DNA of 64,000 bases from Methanocella_A sp049676595 (GCF_049676595.1 NZ_CP187259.1:1612001-1676000); one strand, 5' to 3'; positions 33,854-42,748 are shown, counted from the first letter of the stretch. Notes: generated by a model from the sequence alone, not told the origin. Translations and numbers: made by a program.

Positions 33854-33940
33854 GATATTCTCTGCGTCCTGTGGGGAAAAAGGATATTCCAGTGTTTTTG
33901 GCGGTGACTAGTTCTGCTACCTCTGAGCACTTGAACGCTG

Positions 33941-34185
33941 ACGAACGCTGCGCTGTGCCAGCTTCAGATTTTTCAGGTAATTTAAACCATGCTATCCATG
34001 TGCCCGTGAACGTACACGAACGCTGCGCTGTGCCAGATCACAGATTACGACAGATTGCACAAATTTCACAGATAGCCATTTGATAAAAATCTCAGACGGA
34101 CAACCATAATTGTGCTTTTTAAGTCATATCTGTGCAATCAGTGTCATCTGTCGTAATCTGTGTTTCTGGCACAGCGCAGCGTTCT
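33941..34185. repeat. Inverted repeat, GCTGCGCTGTG family (copy 2, with partial extra copy)
   Basis: ACGAACGCTGCGCTGTGCC occurs at 33941-33959 and again at 34016-34034. The second begins a left arm (34016-34074) that pairs imperfectly with 34127-34185, which ends GGCACAGCGCAGCGTTCT. The arms also carry ACAGATTACGACAGATTGCAC against its complement. The 365-base gap between the genes at 33173 and 34219 holds nothing else that I can see. Confidence 0.75.
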
Positions 34186-34218
34186 TATTGCAGTCTCGCA
34201 TCTTTAAAAAATGAATGA

Positions 34219-35718
34219 TTATGCTTTCTGATGCATGGCCCCTTCCGGGCACTGTCCGCGGACTAAGTAGATGCTCAGCCTGGGCTGCTTTAGCAACCCT
34301 TCGAGGTCAGCTTTCACTTTATCCGCAGTCAGCCCGCCGGCCTCGTTTACTGTAGTGACGTCGCCGAAGGTCGATTTAACGATGTCAGTAATGTCTGGCA
34401 CTGTCTGTCCGCCGGTCATGGCGGCCCGCTGGTTGACGAAGATCACTGTCAGCACGTTCTGGTTGTTAAACCGGGCGTTAAGGAGCGCCTGCATGCCGGT
34501 GTGGAGCAGCCCGAAGTCGCCGAGCATGGCAATGCCTTTTTCCCTGAAGCCCGCGGCCACGCTGACCGGCGATCCGAGCGAGCAGGCTACGTCTACCATG
34601 TTATATGGCGGCCCGGAGGTCAGGATCGAGCAGCCGACGTCGCTGGCGACGTTGACGTTCAGGGCTTTGATGGCTTCGTAGACTGGCTGGAACGGGCAGC
34701 CGTCACAGGCCTTCTTGAAAAAGCCCCTGTCTTTCATGGTCTCGGGCTCGACCGGGAGAGACATCTTCGGCTCCATGATGTGCTCGGCGGCATCCATGAT
34801 CATCTGCACGTCCAGCCCTCCGGCCATGGGGAGGTGCCCGGTGAAGCGGCCTTTCACTTTGGGGGAGGACAGGTGGGACTCGATGTAAGGCGACGGCTCC
34901 TCGCATATCAAAATAGCCTCGTTCTCGTTGACGAAATCCTCCACTTTCCTTTTAGGGAACGGGTTTACGAAGCCCAGCGATAAATGGGACAGCCGCATGG
35001 CATCGGCAGCTTCGGCAGCCGGCTGGCTCGCGCTGCCCGAAGAGATCAGGCCTATCCGGGTCTTGCGGGTGATCTTGTTCAGCGGTGACGACAGAGCCCT
35101 GTGATGCGCCGTGCTCCATCCGTCTTTCAGGTACTTCTGGTGCTTGCCCAGCATGGTATAGTCCCAGATGTGCCGGTCGATTTTCTTCTGTGCCTCGGGA
35201 ATTTTCCGCCTGTTCACCGGCCCCGAATTCAACAGTACCGGCTCCGTCACCCGCACAAGCACAGGCGCGCTGATCTGTTCCGACAGGAGAAAGCCCTCCA
35301 GCACCGCATCGTAAAGCTCTCCCGGCCCCTGGGGGTCGAGAACCGGAATCTCCGCCAGCTTCCCGTACCACCGGGAGTCCTGCTCGTTCTGAGACAGCAT
35401 TGCTCCCACGTCGTCGCCGGCTATGACCACGATGCCGGCCCCGATCCCATGAGTAGCCGAAATGATCAGCGGGTCAGCCATGACGTTGATGCCCACGTGC
35501 TTCGACAGCACCATCGCCCTGTCGCCGCACGCCGAAGCTCCCAGAGCCATCTCGTAGGCGATCTTCTCGTTGAACTGCCACCGGGCGATACCCGTTTCTT
35601 GTAATGCAGTAAACGCAGCATTGATCGGGTAGCCGGGCACGCCGGTCGCCATGCGCACGCCAGCGTCCTCAGCCGCCGCACGCACCGCTTCCACGCCAGT
35701 GAGAGAAACAGGAGCCAT
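34219..35718 (-). CDS. IorA-like thiamine-diphosphate oxidoreductase subunit without ferredoxin domain
   Basis: 499 residues. It has the layout of 2-oxoacid:ferredoxin oxidoreductase IorA: an N-terminal pyrimidine-binding region (TGVPGYPINAAFTALQETG, with FNEKIAYEMALGASA), a middle domain, then a PP-binding region (SDVGCSILTSGPPYNMVDVACSLGSPVSVAAG, GDFGLLHTGMQALLNA). IorA usually runs past 600 residues with two C-terminal [4Fe-4S] motifs, which are absent here. No iorB-type gamma subunit is adjacent. It may be a specialised methanogen paralogue that works with a separate partner. It lies next to methanogenesis marker 11 on the same strand. Confidence 0.7.
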   Translation of the reverse strand: MAPVSLTGVEAVRAAAEDAGVRMATGVPGYPINAAFTALQETGIARWQFNEKIAYEMALGASACGDRAMVLSKHVGINVMADPLIISATHGIGAGIVVIAGDDVGAMLSQNEQDSRWYGKLAEIPVLDPQGPGELYDAVLEGFLLSEQISAPVLVRVTEPVLLNSGPVNRRKIPEAQKKIDRHIWDYTMLGKHQKYLKDGWSTAHHRALSSPLNKITRKTRIGLISSGSASQPAAEAADAMRLSHLSLGFVNPFPKRKVEDFVNENEAILICEEPSPYIESHLSSPKVKGRFTGHLPMAGGLDVQMIMDAAEHIMEPKMSLPVEPETMKDRGFFKKACDGCPFQPVYEAIKALNVNVASDVGCSILTSGPPYNMVDVACSLGSPVSVAAGFREKGIAMLGDFGLLHTGMQALLNARFNNQNVLTVIFVNQRAAMTGGQTVPDITDIVKSTFGDVTTVNEAGGLTADKVKADLEGLLKQPRLSIYLVRGQCPEGAMHQKA

Positions 35719-35786
35719 GCTTGAAAATTAAGCTTTAAAAGATAATAATGTTGTTACCCGGCACTACGGGCAAAAGTTAGATCAGT

Positions 35787-35902
35787 AAACACGACGTACA
35801 CGACGGACACGACGTACACAACGTTCTATTAAAATGCTGATAATACTAACCATATTCGGTTAACGTCGTGTACTTCGTGTACGTTGTGTACGTCGTGTTA
35901 AC
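35787..35902. repeat. Palindrome of short CGTCGTGTAC-type units
   Basis: The left arm (35787-35825) repeats ACGACGTACAC with small variations, and the right arm (35860-35902) carries the inverse, GTCGTGTACTTCGTGTACG and so on. They mirror each other over about 38 bases with a few mismatches, around an AT-rich loop (35826-35859). It occupies the gap between marker 11 and the IorA-like gene. Like the other arrays, it is an inverted structure built from internal tandem units. Confidence 0.75.
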
Positions 35903-36806
35903 CATTTCCAACATTTAGCTTCACCGACTCGCAGGGCTGGGCGAAATACGGCAGCGACGCGAGCGCTCCGATGATGCCTCTGCCGGGTATGACGATCTCT
36001 ACCCCGGCCTTCTTTGCGGCTGCCTCGGCGATCTCGTAGGTGACCATTTTACTCTTGGCCAGCGCGGCGTATTCTTTTACCTCGTCGGCCTCAAAGCGCT
36101 GCAACACCACCATGCCCGTATTCTCAGACAGGGTGTACTTCCTGAGCAGCTGCTCGAAATCCTTGATCAGCGAGGCGGGGTCGATGCAGGCGAATTCTAC
36201 GACTGTGGACACGCAGTTCTGGGTTTTCTGGGGGACGGGGAACAGCTGGACCAGGGCATGAGAAACATACCGGGCATTCTTGCTGTCCAGGTCAGTGGCA
36301 ATGTTGTGGATGAGCGACCAGGTGGCGCCTTCTTCCTTCGTGTCGGTGTCGTCCACGCCTATCAGGACACGGCTTCGCCGGGGAAGCACGATGGTGCCTC
36401 TGCTCTTCTTGCTGCCGCCGGCTTCCGTGAGGTCGTACTCGATCACGTCTTCGGCCTGCGCCCGGCTCATGGTGGCGCCGACGCCGCCGCCTCCCAGGCC
36501 TGCGTAGGTGATGGAGATTGTCTTATCTTTGACGATTGCCGACTCGATGCCTGCCGCAGCATACGAGGCGATGAGGTTCAGCTCGGAGGTCCCTTCTTTC
36601 ACCCGGTAGCGCATGGTGTTACCGTAGCTGCACACGTTCTCGATCAGCGGGCTGGCCTGCTTATAGTGGTACTCCGCCCAGCAGGCGCCGCCCCAGCAGT
36701 TGGACTGCTCGATGATGTCGACGAGGCCGGAGCCGTCTGCGACGGCTACAATGTTTTTGTATGGTAGTACCCATTTCTTCTGCGTAAAAGAGACGTCCTT
36801 TTCCAT
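35898..36806 (-). CDS. Methanogenesis marker protein 11
   Basis: 302 residues from ATG 36806, with AAGGTG upstream; a GTG at 36815 is possible. The N-terminal half is family-specific (SNCWGGACWAEYHYKQ). The C-terminal half has GVDDTDTKEEGATWSL, the nucleotide-binding motif shared with TiaS-like (DUF1743) tRNA-modifying enzymes. The family is found almost only in methanogens; its role is unknown. The C-terminal codons overlap the edge of the palindrome at 35787-35902. Confidence 0.8.
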   Translation of the reverse strand: MEKDVSFTQKKWVLPYKNIVAVADGSGLVDIIEQSNCWGGACWAEYHYKQASPLIENVCSYGNTMRYRVKEGTSELNLIASYAAAGIESAIVKDKTISITYAGLGGGGVGATMSRAQAEDVIEYDLTEAGGSKKSRGTIVLPRRSRVLIGVDDTDTKEEGATWSLIHNIATDLDSKNARYVSHALVQLFPVPQKTQNCVSTVVEFACIDPASLIKDFEQLLRKYTLSENTGMVVLQRFEADEVKEYAALAKSKMVTYEIAEAAAKKAGVEIVIPGRGIIGALASLPYFAQPCESVKLNVGNG

Positions 36807-36861
36807 CCTCGACACCTTGTATCACTTGTAAACGAAAATTTCGGCAGTAACTCTTTAAAAC

Positions 36862-37479
36862 CTAATGTACCTGCCGATTTATACTGCTTTCGCTCATCAG
36901 CTTCTCGCAGGCTGATAGATCGACCATGTAGTTGACATTAGCCGCCAGAAGCGGGTCCTTAAGAATGACGACGGCCTCATGCTGGTACCTGTCCATGTGC
37001 CGGCCATCCAGTATATTAATCGCAGCGGGCACATTTTCGATGCCGTTATCGGTGAGGATTGTGTCGGTGCTGACGCCGGACGGGACGCTCGATCGCTCGA
37101 CCCTGATTGACAGGGCTTCAGTTCCCGCCTTTTCATATTCACGCACGACGGCGTCGATCGTTTCGGGCTTCACCAGGGGTATGTCAGACGAGATGATCAG
37201 GAACGGCCTGAAAAGCTCCAGCGTTTTTACCGCATAGGCTGTATCATCGATGTAGCCTGCCCCGGGGGTCAGATGTATCGATACACGTTTCTCATTTCGG
37301 TAAAGAGCATTTACCAGGTCGCTTGTGCCCGGCGTCCATGGTGATACTGCGATGTATATGTGGCTGATTTTCGAAGAGCCGAGTAAGGCATCTACTACGT
37401 AGGCTATCAGCGGCTTATCCTTAAGTATGGCCAGCGGTTTCTCTCCGCTACTCAGCCGTACTCCTTTGCCGCCCGCCAT
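36862..37479 (-). CDS. cobY: Adenosylcobinamide-phosphate guanylyltransferase CobY
   Basis: 205 residues. A nucleotidyltransferase fold starting MAGGKGVRLSSGEKPL (signature GGxGxR..KPL), with ISSDIPLV as the metal/nucleotide aspartate segment. CobY is the archaeal, non-orthologous replacement for bacterial CobU. It adds GMP to adenosylcobinamide phosphate. Its ATG overlaps the cobS stop (TGATG at 37477-37481). Last gene of a leftward cobD-cbiB-cobS-cobY operon. Confidence 0.87.
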   Translation of the reverse strand: MAGGKGVRLSSGEKPLAILKDKPLIAYVVDALLGSSKISHIYIAVSPWTPGTSDLVNALYRNEKRVSIHLTPGAGYIDDTAYAVKTLELFRPFLIISSDIPLVKPETIDAVVREYEKAGTEALSIRVERSSVPSGVSTDTILTDNGIENVPAAINILDGRHMDRYQHEAVVILKDPLLAANVNYMVDLSACEKLMSESSINRQVH

Positions 37480-38285
37480 CAGAAGCGCATCCAGAGCACC
37501 GCCCCCATGACACCCAGAGCGGCAATCCGGGCTATCTCGTTGGCAGCGCCGATCACGTCGCCGTTTACCCCTCCGAAGTTACGATCGGCAATCATGAGGA
37601 TGATCAAGGCCGTAGCCAGCGGCGACAGCATGACGAGCCCGCCTGCCACGATGACCCGCACCGGATTGCCGCCGCCTGACAGTAAGGCAGCGCCGACCAT
37701 CACGATGGCGATGGTTATCCACCCGCCAGCCACAGCTGCCAGGTAGTGCATTTTTTTCATCCGGGCGATCATGTACGAGCCCATACCCTCATGGGCGCTC
37801 TTGCCGAACGCGATGATGGTGACCTGGGCGACCTTGGCGCAGATTTCCGCCACCAGCAGCGGTACAAACAGCCAGGTAGACGAGCCTGCGAACGTCATGG
37901 CTAGAGCAAACAAGAACAGCAGGTCCATGGCCATGAAGAGCAGGCCGCCTGCACCCGCATGGACGTCTTTCATTGCCCTGACTTTCTTTTCCCTCGGGCC
38001 TGAAGCGACGAGCCCGTCTCCGAAGTCGGAAAGGCCGTCAAGGTGGTTGATGCCGGTCAGCAGAAAGATGCAGGCCACGGTAAGCACAGCTGCAAACGGC
38101 GCTGGTAGTATCCACTGGAACAGCGTGCCCGCGATGCCGAGGAGCAGGCCGATCAGGAGCGCCATGGGGATGAATAGGTACTGCCTGTCCGCGAAAGCGT
38201 CGTAGTCTCCCTCTCTGATCCTCACTGGAATGGTGGTCAGGAAGCCGATAGCGGCCCTCAGGCCGCTCAGAAGATCGCCGGCCAC
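37479..38285 (-). CDS. cobS: Adenosylcobinamide-GDP ribazoletransferase CobS
   Basis: 268 residues, polytopic membrane protein. The family signature GINHLDGLSDFGDGLVASG with its aspartates is present at about residues 78-96, followed by REKKVRAMKDVHAGAGG. It joins activated cobinamide to alpha-ribazole (or its phosphate) to make cobalamin. Starts at GTG 38285, overlapping the cbiB end by 19 bases. Confidence 0.9.
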   Translation of the reverse strand: MAGDLLSGLRAAIGFLTTIPVRIREGDYDAFADRQYLFIPMALLIGLLLGIAGTLFQWILPAPFAAVLTVACIFLLTGINHLDGLSDFGDGLVASGPREKKVRAMKDVHAGAGGLLFMAMDLLFLFALAMTFAGSSTWLFVPLLVAEICAKVAQVTIIAFGKSAHEGMGSYMIARMKKMHYLAAVAGGWITIAIVMVGAALLSGGGNPVRVIVAGGLVMLSPLATALIILMIADRNFGGVNGDVIGAANEIARIAALGVMGAVLWMRF

Positions 38286-39229
38286 GTGAAGACACCCCAG
38301 TTGAATGGCAGTCCTGTCACTGCCATGATAGCAAGTATGATGACGATCAGCAGTGCGGAGATGATCCTGTTAAACCAGATCGCCCTCGGTATATCCCTTA
38401 CGGCGCACGGCTCCAGCCCCTCTCCCAGCACGTAGTAGTTCAGCTTCTCCAGCCGGACCCCCAGGCCGCCTGCGAAGGTCGCCATCGGGAACCCCGAGTT
38501 GGTACTCGGCGGCTTCCGGGCGTCACGCAGCCCTATCTTAGCTGCCCTGATCGGATGCCAGGTAGCGATCGCGGCAATCGAGATCAGTAGTAGAGACAGC
38601 CTCGCGGGAATATAGTTTGCCAGGTCGTCCATCTTCGCCGAGGCGAAGCCCATTTCCCGGTGCTTCTCGTCCTTATAGCCTACCATGGAATCGAGGGTGT
38701 TGATCGCCCTGTATGCCAGCGCTCCCGGCAGCCCGAACAGCGTAAAGTAGAGCAGCGGTGCCATGATGCCGTCCACAAAGCTCTCTCCCAGCGATTCGAC
38801 CACGCAAGAGGACATCTGGCCTTCGTTGAGCTTGCTCACGTCTCTCCCGACCAGCGCCGGCAGCTTGGCTCTCGCCAGGTCGAACCGCCCGTATTTCAGG
38901 TCTTCGTAGATCTCCCGGGAGATGCCCCACAGGAAAGAGAGCGAGAACGTAGACTTGAGCATGTATCCTGTCACCAGCAGCCCGAGGACGGGGGAGATCA
39001 GGTACGCTACAATGCTCAGCGCACACCCGGCAACCACGAATAGCGTGACCGAGAACCCCATCAGGAAAAACCCGAACGCGAACCTGAACTTTCTCGGAGC
39101 CCGCTCCTTCAGATAGCCGATCAGTGTACCAATCCACACGACCGGGTGAGCGTACGTTCGGGGCTCCCCTATGAAGAGATCGATGAGCAGCGCGAGGATG
39201 AACGCTTCCAGCATGAATGAAATAATCAC
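38267..39229 (-). CDS. cbiB: Cobinamide phosphate synthase CbiB
   Basis: 320 residues, membrane protein with about five helices. It begins with the typical LALLIDLFIGEPRTYAHPVVWIGTLI segment and holds a conserved GYKDEKHREMGFASAKMDDLANYIPARLS region. It attaches aminopropanol phosphate (from CobD) to cobyric acid. The GTG start overlaps the cobD stop (GTGA at 39226-39229). Confidence 0.9.
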   Translation of the reverse strand: MIISFMLEAFILALLIDLFIGEPRTYAHPVVWIGTLIGYLKERAPRKFRFAFGFFLMGFSVTLFVVAGCALSIVAYLISPVLGLLVTGYMLKSTFSLSFLWGISREIYEDLKYGRFDLARAKLPALVGRDVSKLNEGQMSSCVVESLGESFVDGIMAPLLYFTLFGLPGALAYRAINTLDSMVGYKDEKHREMGFASAKMDDLANYIPARLSLLLISIAAIATWHPIRAAKIGLRDARKPPSTNSGFPMATFAGGLGVRLEKLNYYVLGEGLEPCAVRDIPRAIWFNRIISALLIVIILAIMAVTGLPFNWGVFTWPAIF

Positions 39230-40323
39230 GATGACTCCGCCACCGTTTTAAGGGCTTTCAGCAGCCGCTCGTTTTCTTCGTGGGTCCTGACCGCCAGCCG
39301 CACGTAGGCGTCGCCCAGCATCTTGAAGGAAGCGCAGTCCCTTACCAGAATTTTCTGCTCCAGCATCTTTCCCGCGAACTCCCCCGCAGTCATTCCGAGG
39401 CCTCCCACGTCCAGCAGGAAGTAGTTAGCGCTGGCAGGCAGCGCCCGCAGCCCCCGAATTCCGGAAACGCCTTCCGCAATCCGCTCCCGCTCCCGCCTTA
39501 CATATGCCCGGGATACGTCCAGGTATGGTCCAGCAACATCCATATAGTGAGCCCCGACCTCTGCCGCCACGCTGTCGATGTTCCAGGTCAGCCGCACGAT
39601 GTTGAACAGCTCCGCGTCTCTGGCGTTCATCACTCCGAAGCCGAGCCGGAAGCCGGGTATGGCAAAGCACTTGGTCAGCGAGCGCAGGACGAGCATATTA
39701 TCGTACTTTTCCACCAGCCGGGTCACGCTCTGCCCGGGATCGGAAAGATCGATGAACGCCTCGTCAACGACAGTAATAATGCCCTTGCTGTTACAGTAAT
39801 CGGCGATCTCCAGAACGTGCTCTTTACTCAGGAGCCTGCCATCCGGGTTGTTTGGATTGCATATAAAAACCGCCTTACTTCCGTCCAGGTGCCAGTACTC
39901 CCTGTCGAGCAGGTCCGAGAATTTCACGTACCGCATGTGCGCTCCGAAGAGCCTGCACTGCTGCTCGTACTCCCCGAAGGTCGGGCAGGGTACTGCAACA
40001 ATGTCTCCTTTGGCGATCGCAGCTTCCGCAAAAAGGCGGATGATCTCGGTGGAACCGTTGCCCGGGACTATGTTTTCCTTTCTGACACCTGTAAATCTGG
40101 CAGCGCTCTCCCGGAAATGATCGTACCTGTTGTCGGGGTACTCTGTCACCCTGGCCAGGGCGTCGAGGACGATCTCTTTGGGGTCCATCGGCAGGTACGG
40201 GTTCACATTGACGCTGAAATCCAGGAGGTCTTTCTCTTTCAGGCCTTTCTGCTCCGCGATCTCGTGGAGCCGGCCACCGTGGGCACAAGGCATCAATTGC
40301 TGTAGCTCTTCTCGGACAAACAC
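39226..40323 (-). CDS. cobD: Threonine-phosphate decarboxylase CobD (aminotransferase fold)
   Basis: 365 residues, fold-type I PLP enzyme close to HisC. The active-site lysine is in SLTKCFAIPGFRLGFG; substrate and cofactor residues are in FICNPNNPDGRLL and VVDEAFIDLS. It makes (R)-1-amino-2-propanol phosphate for the corrinoid lower-loop linker. Starts at GTG 40323. HisC is the obvious alternative, but the operon with cbiB, cobS and cobY decides for CobD. Confidence 0.87.
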   Translation of the reverse strand: MFVREELQQLMPCAHGGRLHEIAEQKGLKEKDLLDFSVNVNPYLPMDPKEIVLDALARVTEYPDNRYDHFRESAARFTGVRKENIVPGNGSTEIIRLFAEAAIAKGDIVAVPCPTFGEYEQQCRLFGAHMRYVKFSDLLDREYWHLDGSKAVFICNPNNPDGRLLSKEHVLEIADYCNSKGIITVVDEAFIDLSDPGQSVTRLVEKYDNMLVLRSLTKCFAIPGFRLGFGVMNARDAELFNIVRLTWNIDSVAAEVGAHYMDVAGPYLDVSRAYVRRERERIAEGVSGIRGLRALPASANYFLLDVGGLGMTAGEFAGKMLEQKILVRDCASFKMLGDAYVRLAVRTHEENERLLKALKTVAESS

Positions 40324-40497
40324 AGGGCAGCCATCCGCTGGGGAATCAATTAAACTTGAACAATATTAAATATTGTGGAGTAGCCGCTGTCTGCAAGCGA
40401 TTCCGGTTGCATCTGCAACGATTCCCATCGTAGTGACAGGATAAAGAAAAAGAACGTGAAAGTGATGGGGTTTTCACCCCGTACTTTCGATTTGTAT

Positions 40498-40677
40498 TTA
40501 GAACCTGGGCTTCCTGTGCTTGGGCAGGCAGTCCCGGCAGTATACTGGTCTTCCCTCTGAGGGCTTGAAGGGTACTTCGCATTCTTTGCCGCAGTCAGAG
40601 CAGGTTGCCTTGCTCATTTCCCTGGGGCCGTCGAAGTTCCTCGGGCCGCTTCTGGGCCTAAATCCGCCGTCTCTCAT
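40498..40677 (-). CDS. CxxC-x17-CxxC zinc-binding miniprotein, copy 3
   Basis: 59 residues from ATG 40677 (GGAG seven bases upstream). After an Arg/Gly-rich start (MRDGGFRPRSGPRNFDGP) comes CSDC, 17 residues, then CRDCLPKH: a small zinc-ribbon family defined by this spacing. It is nearly identical in its second half to the two genes upstream. Probably a nucleic-acid or ribosome-associated small zinc protein; the role is not established. Confidence 0.8.
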   Translation of the reverse strand: MRDGGFRPRSGPRNFDGPREMSKATCSDCGKECEVPFKPSEGRPVYCRDCLPKHRKPRF

Positions 40678-40692
40678 GTCTTTCACTCCTGA

Positions 40693-40881
40693 TTAGAACC
40701 TGGGCTTCCTGTGCTTGGGCAGGCAGTCCCGGCAGTATACTGGTCTTCCCTCGGTCGGCTTGAAGGGTACTTCGCATTCTTTGCCGCAGTCAGAGCAGGT
40801 TGCCTTGCTCATTTCCCTCGGGCCGTCAAAGTTTCTGGGGCCGCCAAAGTTCCTGGGGCCTCTAAATCCACCGTCACGCAT
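40693..40881 (-). CDS. CxxC-x17-CxxC zinc-binding miniprotein, copy 2
   Basis: 62 residues from ATG 40881 with GGAG well placed (the frame is open to 40941). The N-terminus has the RGPRN/GGPRN/DGPRE repeat, then the same CSDC-x17-CRDC core as copies 1 and 3. The gaps to its neighbours are only 13-15 bases, so all three are one transcript. Tandem duplication with near-identical cores suggests either recent expansion or gene conversion. Confidence 0.8.
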   Translation of the reverse strand: MRDGGFRGPRNFGGPRNFDGPREMSKATCSDCGKECEVPFKPTEGRPVYCRDCLPKHRKPRF

Positions 40882-40894
40882 TTGTTGACACTCC

Positions 40895-41074
40895 TTAGAA
40901 CCTGTTGTCCCTGGGCTTTCTGTGCTTGGGCAGGCAGTCACGGCAGTAAACGGGTCTTCCCTCTGCGGGCTGGAAAGGTACTTCGCATTCGTTACCGCAG
41001 TCAGAACAAGTTGCCTTGTGCATTTCTCTCGGGCCGTCGAAGCTTCTGGGGCCCCTGTTTCTATTCTCTATCAT
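40895..41074 (-). CDS. CxxC-x17-CxxC zinc-binding miniprotein, copy 1
   Basis: 59 residues from ATG 41074, with AGAG upstream. It is the first of the three and the most different (MIENRNRGPRSFDGP start, DNRF end), but the CSDC-x17-CRDC core is conserved. The promoter region upstream (41100-41160) contains TATA-like AACTATAAAAA at about 41129-41139. Confidence 0.78.
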   Translation of the reverse strand: MIENRNRGPRSFDGPREMHKATCSDCGNECEVPFQPAEGRPVYCRDCLPKHRKPRDNRF

Positions 41075-41254
41075 TTGATTACTCTCTTTGCGGAGCTTGA
41101 GTCCGCAAATAGTATTCAATAGCGGACAACTATAAAAACATATCTTTTAGTTACGCTACTTCCCGGGGGGTTGGGGGCTATAAAAACTGAGTGGGAGGGC
41201 AAGCCAGTAGTGCTGTATTGCTTTTATCTGCCCGAAAATTTGTCCAATCACGGG

Positions 41255-41638
41255 CTAATGCCTGAAATCTGCCGCTTTTACGTCCACGACGTGAATAAAG
41301 GTTCTATCGTCGGTTTTCAGGCCCTCAAACGTCTTTACTACCCAGCCTCTCTCTTCTGTAGGTCGCTGCATAGCGTATACCAGGCGGAACCGGTTGAAGC
41401 CGTGCTGGTCTCTATCTACCAGGCCGGCGCCGAGGACCTCGTCCATCTCATCTAAAATAAAGTCTCTGTCGTCTGTCCTGAAGATGTAGACCAGTAATCG
41501 GTTGCCTACGTTGATACGAGAATACTCTATCCCTTTGTAGTCACCCTTCGTCTCTTCTATGATCTTGAATACCTCTTCAGAGCAACCGCAGCCCAGGACA
41601 TCCTGGACGAAAGCCTTGATCTTTTGCACGTCGGACAC
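41255..41638 (-). CDS. Hypothetical protein, 127 aa
   Basis: Starts at GTG 41638 (MSDVQKIKAFVQDVLGCGC). The VLGCGCSEEVFKII segment near residue 14 recalls proteins of methanogens and other anaerobes that carry a small CGC motif. The rest is a strand-rich domain (INVGNRLLVYIFRTDD, GWVVKTFEGLKTD). Family not identified with confidence. It stands alone between the miniproteins and the UbiA-type gene. Confidence 0.5.
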   Translation of the reverse strand: MSDVQKIKAFVQDVLGCGCSEEVFKIIEETKGDYKGIEYSRINVGNRLLVYIFRTDDRDFILDEMDEVLGAGLVDRDQHGFNRFRLVYAMQRPTEERGWVVKTFEGLKTDDRTFIHVVDVKAADFRH

Positions 41639-41821
41639 AAAGTTACCTCGGCAGTTTATGCAGGCAAGTTGTTTTCATGCATCTAAAAGGTTACTGGTAT
41701 GGCATGCCGGCTTGCCGTACCCTTCCCATTTCTGACAAATGCGCCGGCCGGGCCCCGCAGTTTTACACATAGTGTGACAATAATTTATACGGCCGGATTT
41801 TGAACGATATATGATACAACT

Positions 41822-42748
41822 ATGTCGGCAGGCTATAGCGATATTATCCCCATCATTCGCCTCGGCCGGTTTCGGTTTCTCCTGCTGGGCCTCGCCCTGT
41901 ACCTGCTGGGGGCGCTTCTCGCCGTATCTTCAGGGGCTCCGGTGCACGCCGGCCGGCTGACGATGGGCTACCTGATCCTGGTGACAGGCCACCTGTCAAT
42001 GCATTACAGTAACGATCTTTTCGACTACGAGGCTGACCTGCGGACAAACCCGAACGCTGTTTCAGGCGGCAGCGGCATACTCCGGGATTATCCGCACCTG
42101 AAGACCATCGCACTGTATCTCGCACTATTTCTGGCAGTGCTATCCATGGCGCTCGGGGCGGCATTTACCTGGCTCTATTCTTACCCGCCAGTCTACGTCG
42201 GCCTGGTGCTTTTCTCAAACCTGCTAGGCTGGTACTACGCCGCACCTCCCATCAGACTCTCCTACCGGGGGCTGGGTGAGCTTGCCACTATCCTGGGCGT
42301 CGGAGTGCTGATGCCCGTAGCAGGCGCTCTCACGATGGCAGGGTTTGTACCGTCTGCCTTCATCGCGTTTCTACCGGCGCTGGTACTGTACTCGACCTCT
42401 TTCATCTTCAGCGTGGAGCAGCCGGACATGGAAGCGGACATCGCGAGCAACAAGCGGACCTTCGTCGCGAGAAAAGGCCGGGTTGCGGGCTTTACCATAA
42501 TAGCCTGCGCAAACCTGCTGGCAACAATATATCTTGCCGCCATGTTTGCCATCAACGGGACCGCCGTCTACTTAGCGGCAGGCATACTCTCGATACTCCC
42601 ACTTGCCGTCGGGATTTTCGGGATTGTCCGTAAGCCTGCGGGCAGGCTTGAAGCCACTGGCTTCGCAAAGGCAAGCGTGGGCTGCTTCATGCTCTTCCTG
42701 ATCGCCATGGACTTCTTTATGGCTGTCTACCTGCTGCTACCAAAATAA
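41822..42748 (+). CDS. UbiA-family prenyltransferase
   Basis: 308 residues, about nine membrane segments. The first Asp-rich motif is NDLFDYEAD at residues 64-72; the second region, around EQPDMEADIASNKRTFV, has the expected DxxxD-type pattern. Such enzymes attach isoprenoid chains in lipid, quinone or tetrapyrrole synthesis. Its convergent neighbour is the BtuD-like ATPase gene. Substrate cannot be told from sequence; archaeal members often make ether lipids or act on quinone-like rings. Confidence 0.75.
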   Translation: MSAGYSDIIPIIRLGRFRFLLLGLALYLLGALLAVSSGAPVHAGRLTMGYLILVTGHLSMHYSNDLFDYEADLRTNPNAVSGGSGILRDYPHLKTIALYLALFLAVLSMALGAAFTWLYSYPPVYVGLVLFSNLLGWYYAAPPIRLSYRGLGELATILGVGVLMPVAGALTMAGFVPSAFIAFLPALVLYSTSFIFSVEQPDMEADIASNKRTFVARKGRVAGFTIIACANLLATIYLAAMFAINGTAVYLAAGILSILPLAVGIFGIVRKPAGRLEATGFAKASVGCFMLFLIAMDFFMAVYLLLPK

